NCBI GenBank assembly: GCA_027619975.1 | Contig: JAQCGX010000006.1 | Coordinates: 44,500 to 108,499, forward strand | Length of the DNA stretch: 64,000 nucleotides | DNA from: Nitrospinota bacterium | GTDB taxonomy: Bacteria > Nitrospinota > Nitrospinia > Nitrospinales > VA-1 | Direction of reading: 5' to 3' | Shown: positions 7,868 through 15,853 of the stretch, piece after piece | Position numbering within the stretch: the first letter of the stretch is position 1 | Layout: each line of letters opens with the position of its first letter | Position numbers and translations under genes: made by a program | The notes under the pieces: model-generated | The model's input: only the letters and a program-made list of their open reading frames with translations | What the model was told of the DNA's origin: nothing | The model's database searches: none

Positions 7868-8014
7868 CTAGCTTTCCGGTTCTTCATCCTTTTTCACCAT
7901 TTCGCAGGTAAAAGTATCTTCGTCGGCCCATGTGACTTTTAAGTAATCCGGGAATTTTGTTTCCTCGCTAATTTCGGCATATTCTATTTGTTCGCAAGTG
8001 AGGTTTTTGACACC
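7868..8014 (-). pseudogene. relict open frame without a start codon
   Basis: A 48-residue open frame with natural-looking composition (NLTCEQIEYAEISEETKF, KVTWADEDTFTCEMV) ends in TAG at 7868-7870. Upstream it is closed by TAA at 8015-8017 without any ATG, GTG or TTG in between. It is best read as the C-terminal remnant of a small acidic protein gene whose 5' part was lost, or as chance. I do not recognise the family. Confidence 0.3.
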
Positions 8015-8075
8015 TTAGTATTTATTTATAAGGCTTTACTCGCTTCCTGATTTATCCTCAGCCAAGCCATTTTTA

Positions 8076-8104
8076 TTGACATTTCGTTATATTTTGTTGA
8101 ATAT
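8076..8104 (+). promoter_or_regulatory. candidate modA promoter
   Basis: A perfect -35 TTGACA (8076-8081) and a poor -10 GAATAT at 17 bases spacing. The spacer contains CGTTATAT (8085-8092), the same half-site as in the ModE-like operator just downstream. The position upstream of the operator fits a repressed promoter. Confidence 0.4.
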
Positions 8105-8116
8105 GGCCCTGGATTT

Positions 8117-8140
8117 CGTTATGCTTTTATATACATAACG
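8117..8140 (+). promoter_or_regulatory. ModE-type operator of modABC
   Basis: Half-sites CGTTAT (8117) and CATAACG (ending 8140) frame a 24-bp site with the same length and half-site sequences as the known E. coli modA operator for the molybdate-responsive repressor ModE. It lies 32 bases before the modA start codon. No modE gene is in this window. Confidence 0.75.
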
Positions 8141-8172
8141 TTTAAAACTGACTTATTAGTTTGCGAGGGTGT

Positions 8173-8931
8173 ATGCGTTTTGTTTTATTCATAATAATGA
8201 TATTCCCACTCAGTGGTGTTTATACTTCCGCCCAGGCGGGAGAAGTCCATGTGGCGGTGGCGTCCAATTTTATCAATCCGCTGAAAGCGATTGCACGTCA
8301 CTTTGAGCAGGAGACCGGTCACCGTGTGGTGGTGATTCCGGGTTCTACGGGCAAGCTTTATGTCCAGATCAAAAACGGCGCTCCGTTTGACCTGTTGCTG
8401 GCCGCGGACGATTTGCGTCCGCGCTTGTTGGAGGAAGAAGGGTTTGCGGTTCCCGGTTCCCGCTTCACTTATGCGATCGGTCAACTCACGTTATGGAGCC
8501 GGGATCCTCGCCAAATTAATGGGGAAGGAGCAAAAATTTTTCAAAATAAAAATTTTAATTTCCTGGCGATGGCCAATCCAAAAGGCGCTCCTTATGGCCG
8601 GGCGGCTTTTGAGACGCTTAAAAAACTCGGAGTCTGGGATCAACTTCAGGGCAAAGTGGTGCAGGGAGAAAATATCGGCCAGACGTTTCAGTTTGTCGCC
8701 ACCGGCAATGCGGAGTTGGGGTTTGTGGCGTTGTCTCAGGTTCTGGACCCGAAAAATAAATTTAAGGGCAGTCGCTGGGACGTTCCGACCGATCTTCACG
8801 ACCCGATTGCGCAGGATCTGGTGCTATTGAAACGCGGCGCAGGCAATCCCGCCGCCATCGCCTTGCTGGATTTCATCCGCGGCGCAACCGCCCGGAAAAT
8901 AATTATAGATTATGGCTATCAATTAAATTAA
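8173..8931 (+). CDS. modA: molybdate-binding periplasmic protein ModA
   Basis: Solute-binding component of the molybdate ABC importer, 252 residues. A signal peptide (hydrophobic residues 2-16, cleavage after AQA near residue 22) precedes the mature start GEVHVAVASNF. Typical ModA segments follow: PGSTGKLYVQIKNGAPFDLLLAAD, AMANPKGAPYGRAA and GFVALSQV. GAGG lies 8 bases before the ATG at 8173, which I prefer to the in-frame TTG at 8161. The ModE-like operator is just upstream. The TAA stop overlaps the TTAA left flank of repeat copy 2, which separates modA from modB. Confidence 0.92.
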   Translation: MRFVLFIIMIFPLSGVYTSAQAGEVHVAVASNFINPLKAIARHFEQETGHRVVVIPGSTGKLYVQIKNGAPFDLLLAADDLRPRLLEEEGFAVPGSRFTYAIGQLTLWSRDPRQINGEGAKIFQNKNFNFLAMANPKGAPYGRAAFETLKKLGVWDQLQGKVVQGENIGQTFQFVATGNAELGFVALSQVLDPKNKFKGSRWDVPTDLHDPIAQDLVLLKRGAGNPAAIALLDFIRGATARKIIIDYGYQLN

Positions 8932-9107
8932 AGGCATCTCTAAAAATTAGTTTATTACAGGAAATCGAACATTGTACAAGGATTTCTTGTATCAGTGGCA
9001 CGGGCGACCTATCCTTAAATTTAAGGGCAGGTCGCCTGTCCCACTAAAATAAAACCATCTCCTTAAATTGACGATTAGGAGCATTTAGTCAATTTTTAGA
9101 GGTGCCC
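8932..9107 (+). mobile_element. MITE-like repeat, copy 2 (176 bp), between modA and modB
   Basis: Ends AGGCATCTCTAAAAATT and (reverse strand) GGGCACCTCTAAAAATT are inverted repeats with two mismatches; TTAA flanks at 8928-8931 and 9108-9111. The centre is a long near-perfect hairpin: GGGCGACCT and AGGTCGCCT arms, TTAAATTTAA at the apex, with AGTGG/CCACT at its base. No reading frame. It splits the modABC operon, and the right flank TTAAGG supplies the AAGGA that serves modB. Confidence 0.9.
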
Positions 9108-9123
9108 TTAAGGAAATCGGTTC

Positions 9124-9807
9124 ATGGAATTTTCAAATATAGATCTCGGTCCCATTTTATTGACCCTGAAACTGGCCAGCGTCACCGTGGTGTTACTGCT
9201 TCTGGTGGGAACGCCGATTGCCTGGTGGCTGGCGCATACCCGCTCCCGGCTCAGAACCTATGTGGAGGCTACGGTGGCTTTGCCGCTGGTGTTGCCGCCG
9301 ACGGTATTGGGGTTTTATCTTTTGATAGCCCTCGGCCCCAACGGCTTAATCGGCGGACCCGTAAAGTCATTAACGGGTTCAGCGCTTTCCTTCTCATTCA
9401 CGGGACTGGTGATCGCCTCCACCCTGTACTCGCTTCCCTTTGTGGTGCAACCATTACACTCATCATTTGAAGCGGTGGGGAAACTCCCTCTGGAGGCGGC
9501 GGGGTCGTTACGCGCTTCCAAATGGGATGCTTTTTTGACCGTCATCTGTCCTCTGGGGTTGCGAGGATTCATCACCGCCACTGTATTGGGATTCGCTCAT
9601 ACTCTGGGGGAGTTTGGCGTGGTGTTGATGGTTGGCGGCAGCATTCCCGGAAAAACCAAAGTCATTTCCATCGACATTTATGAGCGCGTGGAAGTGATGG
9701 ATTACACCCAGGCTCATATCCTGTCTGGCGGTTTGCTGGTATTTTCTTTTCTGGTGTTGTTGATCGTCTACACCATCAACCGGCGACTTCCCATTCACGT
9801 CACATGA
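9124..9807 (+). CDS. modB: molybdate ABC transporter permease ModB
   Basis: Inner-membrane permease of 227 residues with about five to six membrane helices, starting with ILLTLKLASVTVVLLLLVG. The cytoplasmic coupling loop (EAA motif) reads EAAGSLRASKWDAFLTV, followed by the conserved GFAHTLGEFGVVLMVGG typical of ModB. AAGGA lies 8 bases before the ATG and stems partly from the flank of repeat copy 2. Its stop overlaps the modC start (ATGA), so the two subunits are translationally coupled. Confidence 0.92.
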   Translation: MEFSNIDLGPILLTLKLASVTVVLLLLVGTPIAWWLAHTRSRLRTYVEATVALPLVLPPTVLGFYLLIALGPNGLIGGPVKSLTGSALSFSFTGLVIASTLYSLPFVVQPLHSSFEAVGKLPLEAAGSLRASKWDAFLTVICPLGLRGFITATVLGFAHTLGEFGVVLMVGGSIPGKTKVISIDIYERVEVMDYTQAHILSGGLLVFSFLVLLIVYTINRRLPIHVT

Positions 9808-10913
9808 GTAACTTATCCGCAAATTTCGACGTGCGCTTTCCCGGTTTTCATTTGCAGACCCGGCTGGAACTTCCTGACGAGGGCGTGACGGTTTTGTTCG
9901 GTCCCTCTGGGTCCGGGAAAACCACTCTGCTTCGCTGTCTCGCGGGGTTGGAACGCTCGCCCACCGGAACCCTGAAATTTGGAGACACTGTCTGGCAGGA
10001 CGAAGCGCAGGGAATATTCGTCCCCGTTCACAAGCGTTCGATCGGACTTGTATTTCAGGAGCCGCGTCTGTTCCCGCATTTGAGTGTACGATCCAATCTG
10101 CTTTACGGATTCAAACGAATTCCTTCGCCGGAGCGGCGAATTTTTTTGGACGAGGTGGTGGATGTTCTGGACATCGCCCATCTGCTGGACCGCAGACCCA
10201 ACTTTCTTTCCGGAGGCGAGGGCCAGCGTGTGGCGATTGGCCGTGCGCTGCTCACCAGCCCCAAACTGCTCCTCATGGATGAACCGCTGGCGTCTCTTGA
10301 CACTCAGCGCAAACGCGAGCTGTTGCCTTATATTCGGCGCCTGCAGACAAAATGGCAAATTCCCATCGTTTACGTCAGTCATTCCCTCGGTGAAATTTTG
10401 CAGTTGGTGGATACCATGGTGCTTTTGAAACAGGGAAAGGTGGTTGCTCAGGGGCCTGTCGATGAAGTATTCTCCCAACTGGAGCTTCGCAACCATATCG
10501 ACCCAAAAGCGGTGGGAGCGGTTCTCGATACGACCGTGGCGGATCACGAGCCGGAGTTTGGCCTGACCCGTTTGCAATTCATGGGTCACCAGTTGTATGT
10601 TCCCAGGCAATTAGCCGAGGTGGGGCAAGCGATTAGGCTTCACATTCATTCCAACGATGTCAGCGTCGTGACCTCCCAGCCCAACAACCAGACCAGTGTC
10701 CTCAATATACTGGAAGCCAAAGTGATGGAGGTGGGGGCTCTCGATGCAAGCCGTTATTCCGTCGATATCAAGCTGGATGTGGGTCAGCCGATTCTCGCCA
10801 CCATCACGCGAAAATCACTGGCCCGATTGAATATCGCTGTTGGCCAGAAAGTTTATGCTCATATCAAGGCGATCAAAACGGTGCACGAGTGGGAAGATGA
10901 TTCCACACAATGA
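9804..10913 (+). CDS. modC: molybdate ABC transporter ATP-binding protein ModC
   Basis: ATPase of the molybdate importer, 369 residues. Walker A GPSGSGKTTLL near residue 34, Q-loop in FQEPRLFPH, signature LSGGEGQRVAIGRAL, Walker B LLLMDEP and the H-loop in YVSHSLGE. Two C-terminal elements (about residues 245-365) correspond to the TOBE/Mop oxyanion-binding region that gates transport by intracellular molybdate. It overlaps modB by four bases and is followed after 16 bases by the broken porin gene, so that gene was probably part of the same transcript. Confidence 0.93.
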   Translation: MSNLSANFDVRFPGFHLQTRLELPDEGVTVLFGPSGSGKTTLLRCLAGLERSPTGTLKFGDTVWQDEAQGIFVPVHKRSIGLVFQEPRLFPHLSVRSNLLYGFKRIPSPERRIFLDEVVDVLDIAHLLDRRPNFLSGGEGQRVAIGRALLTSPKLLLMDEPLASLDTQRKRELLPYIRRLQTKWQIPIVYVSHSLGEILQLVDTMVLLKQGKVVAQGPVDEVFSQLELRNHIDPKAVGAVLDTTVADHEPEFGLTRLQFMGHQLYVPRQLAEVGQAIRLHIHSNDVSVVTSQPNNQTSVLNILEAKVMEVGALDASRYSVDIKLDVGQPILATITRKSLARLNIAVGQKVYAHIKAIKTVHEWEDDSTQ

Positions 10914-10929
10914 GGGAAAAAACAGTTCG

Positions 10930-12210
10930 ATGAAAATCGCTAGACCAGTTTATGCTTTGATCTTTTTTTTCCTGGCAGCGGGGTTTTTGCCTGTGAGCGG
11001 ATGGGCAGACCCGGATGACACGGAGCGCCGTCTTCAAGCGGTCGAAAAGCAATTGCGGGAAAGGGATGATGAGATGCGAGTCTATTTTAGAAATGGACTT
11101 GTGTTTATTTCTCCCGATGAGAAATTCAAATACATGATTGGCGGCCGTCTGCACACGGATTATGATTTTTATAGCGCGGATGAAACCTTTCAATCCAACT
11201 TCAGTGAACCTGCCAGCGGTGCGGAATTCCGCCGCGCCCGGTTTTTTATATCGGGGCTTCTTTATAACCGGGTCAAGTTCAAGGCCGAGTATGATTTTGT
11301 CGGTCAAACCGCTTTCAAGCATGTCTACCTGGGGCTCACCAAACTTCCCTTCGTGGGGAATTTCCAGGTGGGACATTTTTTTGAACCCTTTTCGCTTGAA
11401 GTTTTCACCAGTTCCAATTTCGACACCTTCATGGAAGATTCTTTAATGCTTGCGTTTGCTCCGCTTCGAAATATCGGCGCGTCATTTTATGATTCCATTC
11501 TTAAAGACCGTGCCACCTGGGCTATTGGGGTTTTTCGGCCTACAGGAGAAAACCCGCCCCGGATTCAAAGCGACGACGGCTACAGCATAACTTCCCGGCT
11601 GACGGCAGTTCCCGTAAAACTGGAAAAAGGCAGGAAGCTGGTTCATATCGGGTTTGGATACAGTTTCAGTGAATCCAACGAGTCCACGCTCCAGTTTGAC
11701 TCCAAGCCGGAATCAAATCTCACGGCCGTTAACTTTGTGGATACGGGAGCCTTTTCTGCCGAACAGGCACACCTATTCGGCTGGGAGGCCGCGGCAGTTT
11801 TTAATTCGTTCAGCATTCAGGGAGAATACACCCTCGTCAAAGTGAGTCGTCCGTCCGGTAACTCGAGTGTAAATTTTAATGGAGGCTATGTGATGGTCAG
11901 TTATTTCCTCACTGGCGAGCACCGAAAATATAACCGCGGAGCGTTTACTCGGGTCTAGCCACGGAAAAATTTTCTGGAAGGCCGTGGGTTGGGGGCCTTA
12001 GAGATGGCCTTACGGTTTTCCACCATCGACCTCAATGACGGCGGCATCGCCGGAGGGAAGGAGAAGGACGTCACCGCCGGCCTCAACTGGTATCTGAACC
12101 CTCACACCCGCATCATGTTCAATTACGTGCACGCCGACATCACCGGAGCACCGGCTGTGGACCGGGGAGATTTGCACATCTACTAATTCCGCTTTCAAGT
12201 TAATTTTTAG
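10930..12210 (+). pseudogene. phosphate-selective-type porin (OprO/OprP family), two in-frame stops
   Basis: Outer-membrane beta-barrel gene with a signal peptide (cleavage near GWADPD), a short coiled segment (ERRLQAVEKQLRERDDE) and a barrel with RRARFFISGLLY and LGLTKLPFVGNFQVGHFFEP as in the OprO/OprP family. The frame is intact for 426 codons except for TAG at 11956-11958 (between FTRV and PRKNFLEG, where relatives usually have Lys) and TAA at 12184-12186 (IY-stop-FRFQVNF, where relatives usually have Gln). After the second stop it still ends in the C-terminal Phe typical of outer-membrane proteins. There is no frameshift. Either a young pseudogene or a variant allele; the 342-residue product before the first stop lacks the last strands. 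It follows modC by 16 bases. Confidence 0.8.
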
Positions 12211-12438
12211 ATCTTCCTTCCCGCAAAATTCCTCCGCGATCATGCAGCTGTAATACGCCTTTTACTGATTTTTCTGAAATCACGCACTTCTCATCCTCCG
12301 CTAATCATTTCCTCATACGGGTCTTTTATTATTTCCGAGAGATTAAAAAAACACGGACCCCTGTGAGAAGAGAAACGATCAGGCAAAGGGAACGATAAAT
12401 TTTTTTTGATTACCTTCCTCCAAAGGTGATTTCAGGTC

Positions 12439-12477
12439 GGGGGGGATTCAATCTCGGATGTCCCCCGGCTTCTTTTT
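12439..12477 (+). terminator. possible terminator after the modABC-porin unit
   Basis: GGGGGGA (12439 onward) pairs with TCCCCC (12461-12466) across a 14-base loop, followed after four bases by TCTTTTTC. The spacing of the T run is not ideal. The 375 bases between the porin and pstS contain this, the Pho box and the pstS promoter; I see no gene in the remainder. Confidence 0.4.
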
Positions 12478-12518
12478 CAAGTTAATAAAGGATCTCAGAC
12501 TCGTTGTTTCAAGGGTTT

Positions 12519-12550
12519 CTAACATGAATCTAACAAAACCCTAACATAAG
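12519..12550 (+). promoter_or_regulatory. Pho box of three 11-bp repeats before pstS
   Basis: CTAACATGAAT, CTAACAAAACC and CTAACATAAG follow each other in exact 11-base steps, the spacing at which PhoB dimers bind. The array ends 10 bases before a -10-like TAATAAT (12561-12567), the distance known for PhoB-activated promoters that lack a -35 box. Confidence 0.82.
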
Positions 12551-12585
12551 TTCGGCACACTAATAATCAAAAAAAGGACAAAAAA

Positions 12586-13584
12586 ATGAAACTAAGACAG
12601 GTGGCTCAAGCGTTAACGCTCTCCCTCGTAATAGCCGGTTTTTCAACTGGTTCGGCGTGGGCGGAGGCCATAAAAGTAGATCCCGCCTTGAAGGCTTATG
12701 GGAAATCGCAGGGAGTCAGCGGCAATCTGGACAGCGTAGGTTCGGATACCCTTAATAATCTCATGACCTTCTGGACGGAAAAATTCAAGGAATTCTATCC
12801 CAACGTGAACATTCAGGTGGAAGGCAAGGGCTCCTCGACGGCTCCACCAGCCTTGATCTCCGCCACCGCCCAGTTGGGGCCCATGTCCAGGGCGATGAAG
12901 GGCAAGGAGATTGACGTATTCGAAAAGAAATTCGGCTACAAACCGACTCCGGTGCGAGTTGCAGTGGATGCTTTGGCAGTTTTTGTCAACAAAGACAACC
13001 CCATTAAAGGCATGAACCTTGCCGAGGTGGACGCGGCATTTTCCAAGTCCGCCCGCCGGGGTTTGGACGGCCTCAAGACCTGGGGACAGCTTGGTTTGAC
13101 GGGTGACTGGGCCAATCGATCCATCAGTCTGTATGGGCGCAATTCCGCATCCGGGACCTATGGTTTCTTCAAGGAACTGGTTCTCAAAAAAGGCGATTAC
13201 CGGGATGAAGTGAAAGAACAACCCGGCTCCGCGTCTGTCGTGCAAAGCGTGAGTGTTGACCGGTTCGCGATGGGCTATAGCGGCATCGGCTATAAAACCG
13301 CTGGTGTCCGGGCATTACCATTGGCCGAAAAGGGTTCCCGCTATGTTGAACCCACAGCGGCAAATGCCCTCGCTGGAGACTATCCGCTGGCCCGGTTCCT
13401 TTATGTCTATGTGAATAAAGCCCCTGGAAAACCTCTGGACCCTTTGACCCTCGAGTTCCTGAAAATGGTTCTTTCGAAAGAAGGTCAGGAAGTGGTTGTT
13501 AAAGGCGGGTATTTCCCCATTGCCAACGCAGTCGCTGAAGAAGATCTGAAAGTGATCGCAGGCTCAGCAGGAATGACCAACTAA
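12586..13584 (+). CDS. pstS: phosphate-binding periplasmic protein PstS
   Basis: Phosphate receptor of the high-affinity Pst importer, 332 residues. A signal peptide ends near AWAEAIK (residue 27). The mature protein has the phosphate-binding segments [13 protein letters not shown] and [23 protein letters not shown], and [20 protein letters not shown] lies about 9 bases before the ATG. A Pho box stands directly upstream, and pstC starts four bases after the stop, so it leads the pstSCAB-phoU operon. Confidence 0.94.
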   Translation: MKLRQVAQALTLSLVIAGFSTGSAWAEAIKVDPALKAYGKSQGVSGNLDSVGSDTLNNLMTFWTEKFKEFYPNVNIQVEGKGSSTAPPALISATAQLGPMSRAMKGKEIDVFEKKFGYKPTPVRVAVDALAVFVNKDNPIKGMNLAEVDAAFSKSARRGLDGLKTWGQLGLTGDWANRSISLYGRNSASGTYGFFKELVLKKGDYRDEVKEQPGSASVVQSVSVDRFAMGYSGIGYKTAGVRALPLAEKGSRYVEPTAANALAGDYPLARFLYVYVNKAPGKPLDPLTLEFLKMVLSKEGQEVVVKGGYFPIANAVAEEDLKVIAGSAGMTN

Positions 13585-13588
13585 AATA

Positions 13589-15853
13589 ATGAACAGTAAG
13601 GAAATCACCATCGACCCTGGTCCGTTGTCTGATACTGCGGACCGGGGTTTATTTTTGAGAGGGGGACTCAAGAAACGTCTCTTTGCGGATCGTCTGGCGA
13701 GGTATCTTGTGACCCTGGGAGGATGGACCATTATAGGTTGCATTCTCGCCATCCTTTTTGTCATCGTTGCGGAATTTTATCCCCTGTTCACGCCGCCCAC
13801 CATTGTGCTGGAGGGAACTCTGGCCACGCAGGAGAAATCTGCCCCTCAGGCTGTGGGTGTCGATGAGTACCGGGAAGTGGCCTACATCGTCAACGAATCG
13901 GGGATTCATTTTTATTCTCTGGAAAATAAAAAACCGCTTCCTGCCATTTCACTTTCCGAATTATCCAATGCCCGGGTGACGGCGGTTTCTTCTTCCGTTG
14001 ACGGGTTTTTGGTTTTAGGGCTTTCCGATGGAAGCGTATTGCCGGTGCAGGTGGAATTTGAAACTATTTATTCAGGGGACTCCCGTACTGTTGAACCAGG
14101 GCTAAAGCCTCTTGAGCCCCTGTTGATACGAGAAGACGGACAACCCATCGAACAACTGGTGCATGTCCGATCTGAAAATGGCTATTCCATTGCGGCGGTT
14201 GCAGGTTCCGGGAAAATTGCTGTGGCAAGAATCGAAGAGCGCCGGACCATGATGGGAACAACGAAAAAGGAAACCACACTGGAATCTCTGGCCTTTCCGG
14301 TTAAGGGGGAAATTTCCGCGATGGTTTTCCACTCGATAGAGGATGCTCTTTTTGTTGGAACAACATCAGGGCAGATCCTTCGAGCCAGCATGGAAGAGGA
14401 TGACGCAAGCACAATCGAAACTATGGCGGCGACTCGCGGCTCTGATGTGGCGGTCACCGACATGAATTTTATTTTAGGCGATTACACGTTGATCGTAGGG
14501 GATTCCGAGGGGGGAGTCAGCTCCTTGCAATGGTTGAAGGTTAAAGGCGAAAAGACCCGCTTACGTAAGATTTATGATTTTGACCCACACTCGGAACCGA
14601 CGACATTATTCGCCTCATCGCTGAGAACCAAAGGTTTTCTAACAGGAACGGGAAATGAAATCCGGGTCCATTACGGGACCACCGGCGAAACCCAATTGAC
14701 TCTCCCGAACCCAACAGGGTCGCCTTTTATAGCGTTGGCATTGTCTCGCAAAGCGGATGGCATTTTAGCGGTGGGTTCAGAGGGAACTATTTTTAACTGG
14801 ACCCTGAACAACCCGTATCCGCAAATCACGCTCAAATCTATTTTTGGAAAAATTTGGTATGAAGGCTATGAAGATCCCGAGTATGTGTGGCAATCAACGG
14901 GGGGGTCGGATGCCTTTGAATCAAAATTAAGCCTGGTTCCCCTGATCTTCGGTACGTTAAAGGGAACTCTATACGCCATGTTGTTTGCGGTCCCGCTTGC
15001 CATTTTAGGGGCTTTTTATACGTCGCAATTCATGCATCGCCGGCTCAAGGGCATCGTGAAGCCGACCATCGAACTCATGGCGGCGCTGCCGAGCGTGGTG
15101 CTGGGTTTTTTCGCCGCCTTATTGATCGCGCCCGAAGTGGAGCGGTTATTGCCTGGGGTCATCCTCATGCCGGTTGTGGTCGCGGGAATCGTTCTGGTGG
15201 CTCTTTTGTTTTATGAAGTGTCAGACAAGCTCAAAAGTAAAATCCCCATCGGGCGGGAAATTACTTTGCTGGTTCCATTAACTTTTTTCGGTGGCCTGCT
15301 GTCCTTTTACATCGGTCAAGTCGTAGAGGCGCAATTTTTGTTTGGAGATTACCACACCTGGCTGAACGAAGTTTTTAGTGTGACCTATGACCAGAGAAAC
15401 GCACTGGTGGTGGGGCTGGCGATGGGGTTTGCCGTCATTCCCATCATATTCACCATCACTGAAGACTCACTATCCAATGTTCCCGAACATTTGCGAGCCT
15501 CCTCCCTTGCATTGGGTGCCACGCCCTGGCAAACAGCATTGCAGGTGATTCTTCCGACAGCCAGCCCTGGGATATTTTCAGCGGTGATGATCGGTTTTGG
15601 ACGTGCAGTCGGGGAAACCATGATCGTGCTCATGGCCACAGGGAATACTCCCATCATGGAATGGAGCATGTTTAACGGGTTTCGGGCCTTGTCCGCCAAC
15701 ATTGCCGTGGAGCTACCGGAAGCGCCAGAGGGCGGAACTCTTTTCAGACTTCTATTTCTGGCGGCGTTTTTGCTGTTTGTCCTGACATTTTTAATCAATA
15801 CGGTTGCGGAATTGGTGCGATTGCGATTGAGAAAGAGGTATCGCGTCCTATGA
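13589..15853 (+). CDS. pstC: phosphate ABC transporter permease PstC, large form
   Basis: A 754-residue permease. One N-terminal membrane helix (about 44-66) is followed by about 360 residues of repeated beta-strand blades (VAYIVNESGIHFYSL, FLVLGLSDGSVLPVQ, ALFVGTTSGQILRASM, ILAVGSEGTIFNWTL) that look like an extracytoplasmic beta-propeller. The permease core follows from about residue 445, with LAALPSVVLGFFAALLIAPE-like and ASSLALGATPWQTALQVILPTASPG (coupling loop) motifs. Large PstC proteins with such an insert are known in Pseudomonas and relatives; E. coli PstC has only about 320 residues. It overlaps pstA by four bases. Confidence 0.9.
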   Translation: MNSKEITIDPGPLSDTADRGLFLRGGLKKRLFADRLARYLVTLGGWTIIGCILAILFVIVAEFYPLFTPPTIVLEGTLATQEKSAPQAVGVDEYREVAYIVNESGIHFYSLENKKPLPAISLSELSNARVTAVSSSVDGFLVLGLSDGSVLPVQVEFETIYSGDSRTVEPGLKPLEPLLIREDGQPIEQLVHVRSENGYSIAAVAGSGKIAVARIEERRTMMGTTKKETTLESLAFPVKGEISAMVFHSIEDALFVGTTSGQILRASMEEDDASTIETMAATRGSDVAVTDMNFILGDYTLIVGDSEGGVSSLQWLKVKGEKTRLRKIYDFDPHSEPTTLFASSLRTKGFLTGTGNEIRVHYGTTGETQLTLPNPTGSPFIALALSRKADGILAVGSEGTIFNWTLNNPYPQITLKSIFGKIWYEGYEDPEYVWQSTGGSDAFESKLSLVPLIFGTLKGTLYAMLFAVPLAILGAFYTSQFMHRRLKGIVKPTIELMAALPSVVLGFFAALLIAPEVERLLPGVILMPVVVAGIVLVALLFYEVSDKLKSKIPIGREITLLVPLTFFGGLLSFYIGQVVEAQFLFGDYHTWLNEVFSVTYDQRNALVVGLAMGFAVIPIIFTITEDSLSNVPEHLRASSLALGATPWQTALQVILPTASPGIFSAVMIGFGRAVGETMIVLMATGNTPIMEWSMFNGFRALSANIAVELPEAPEGGTLFRLLFLAAFLLFVLTFLINTVAELVRLRLRKRYRVL

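Noticed and set aside
9813..10610. A 265-codon frame on the minus strand opposite modC
   Set aside because: It lies wholly inside modC, whose motifs are complete; composition is that of an antisense shadow.
10930..12210. General stop-codon reassignment as explanation for the interrupted genes
   Set aside because: All three stop codons are involved, and the other genes of the window end properly at each of them.
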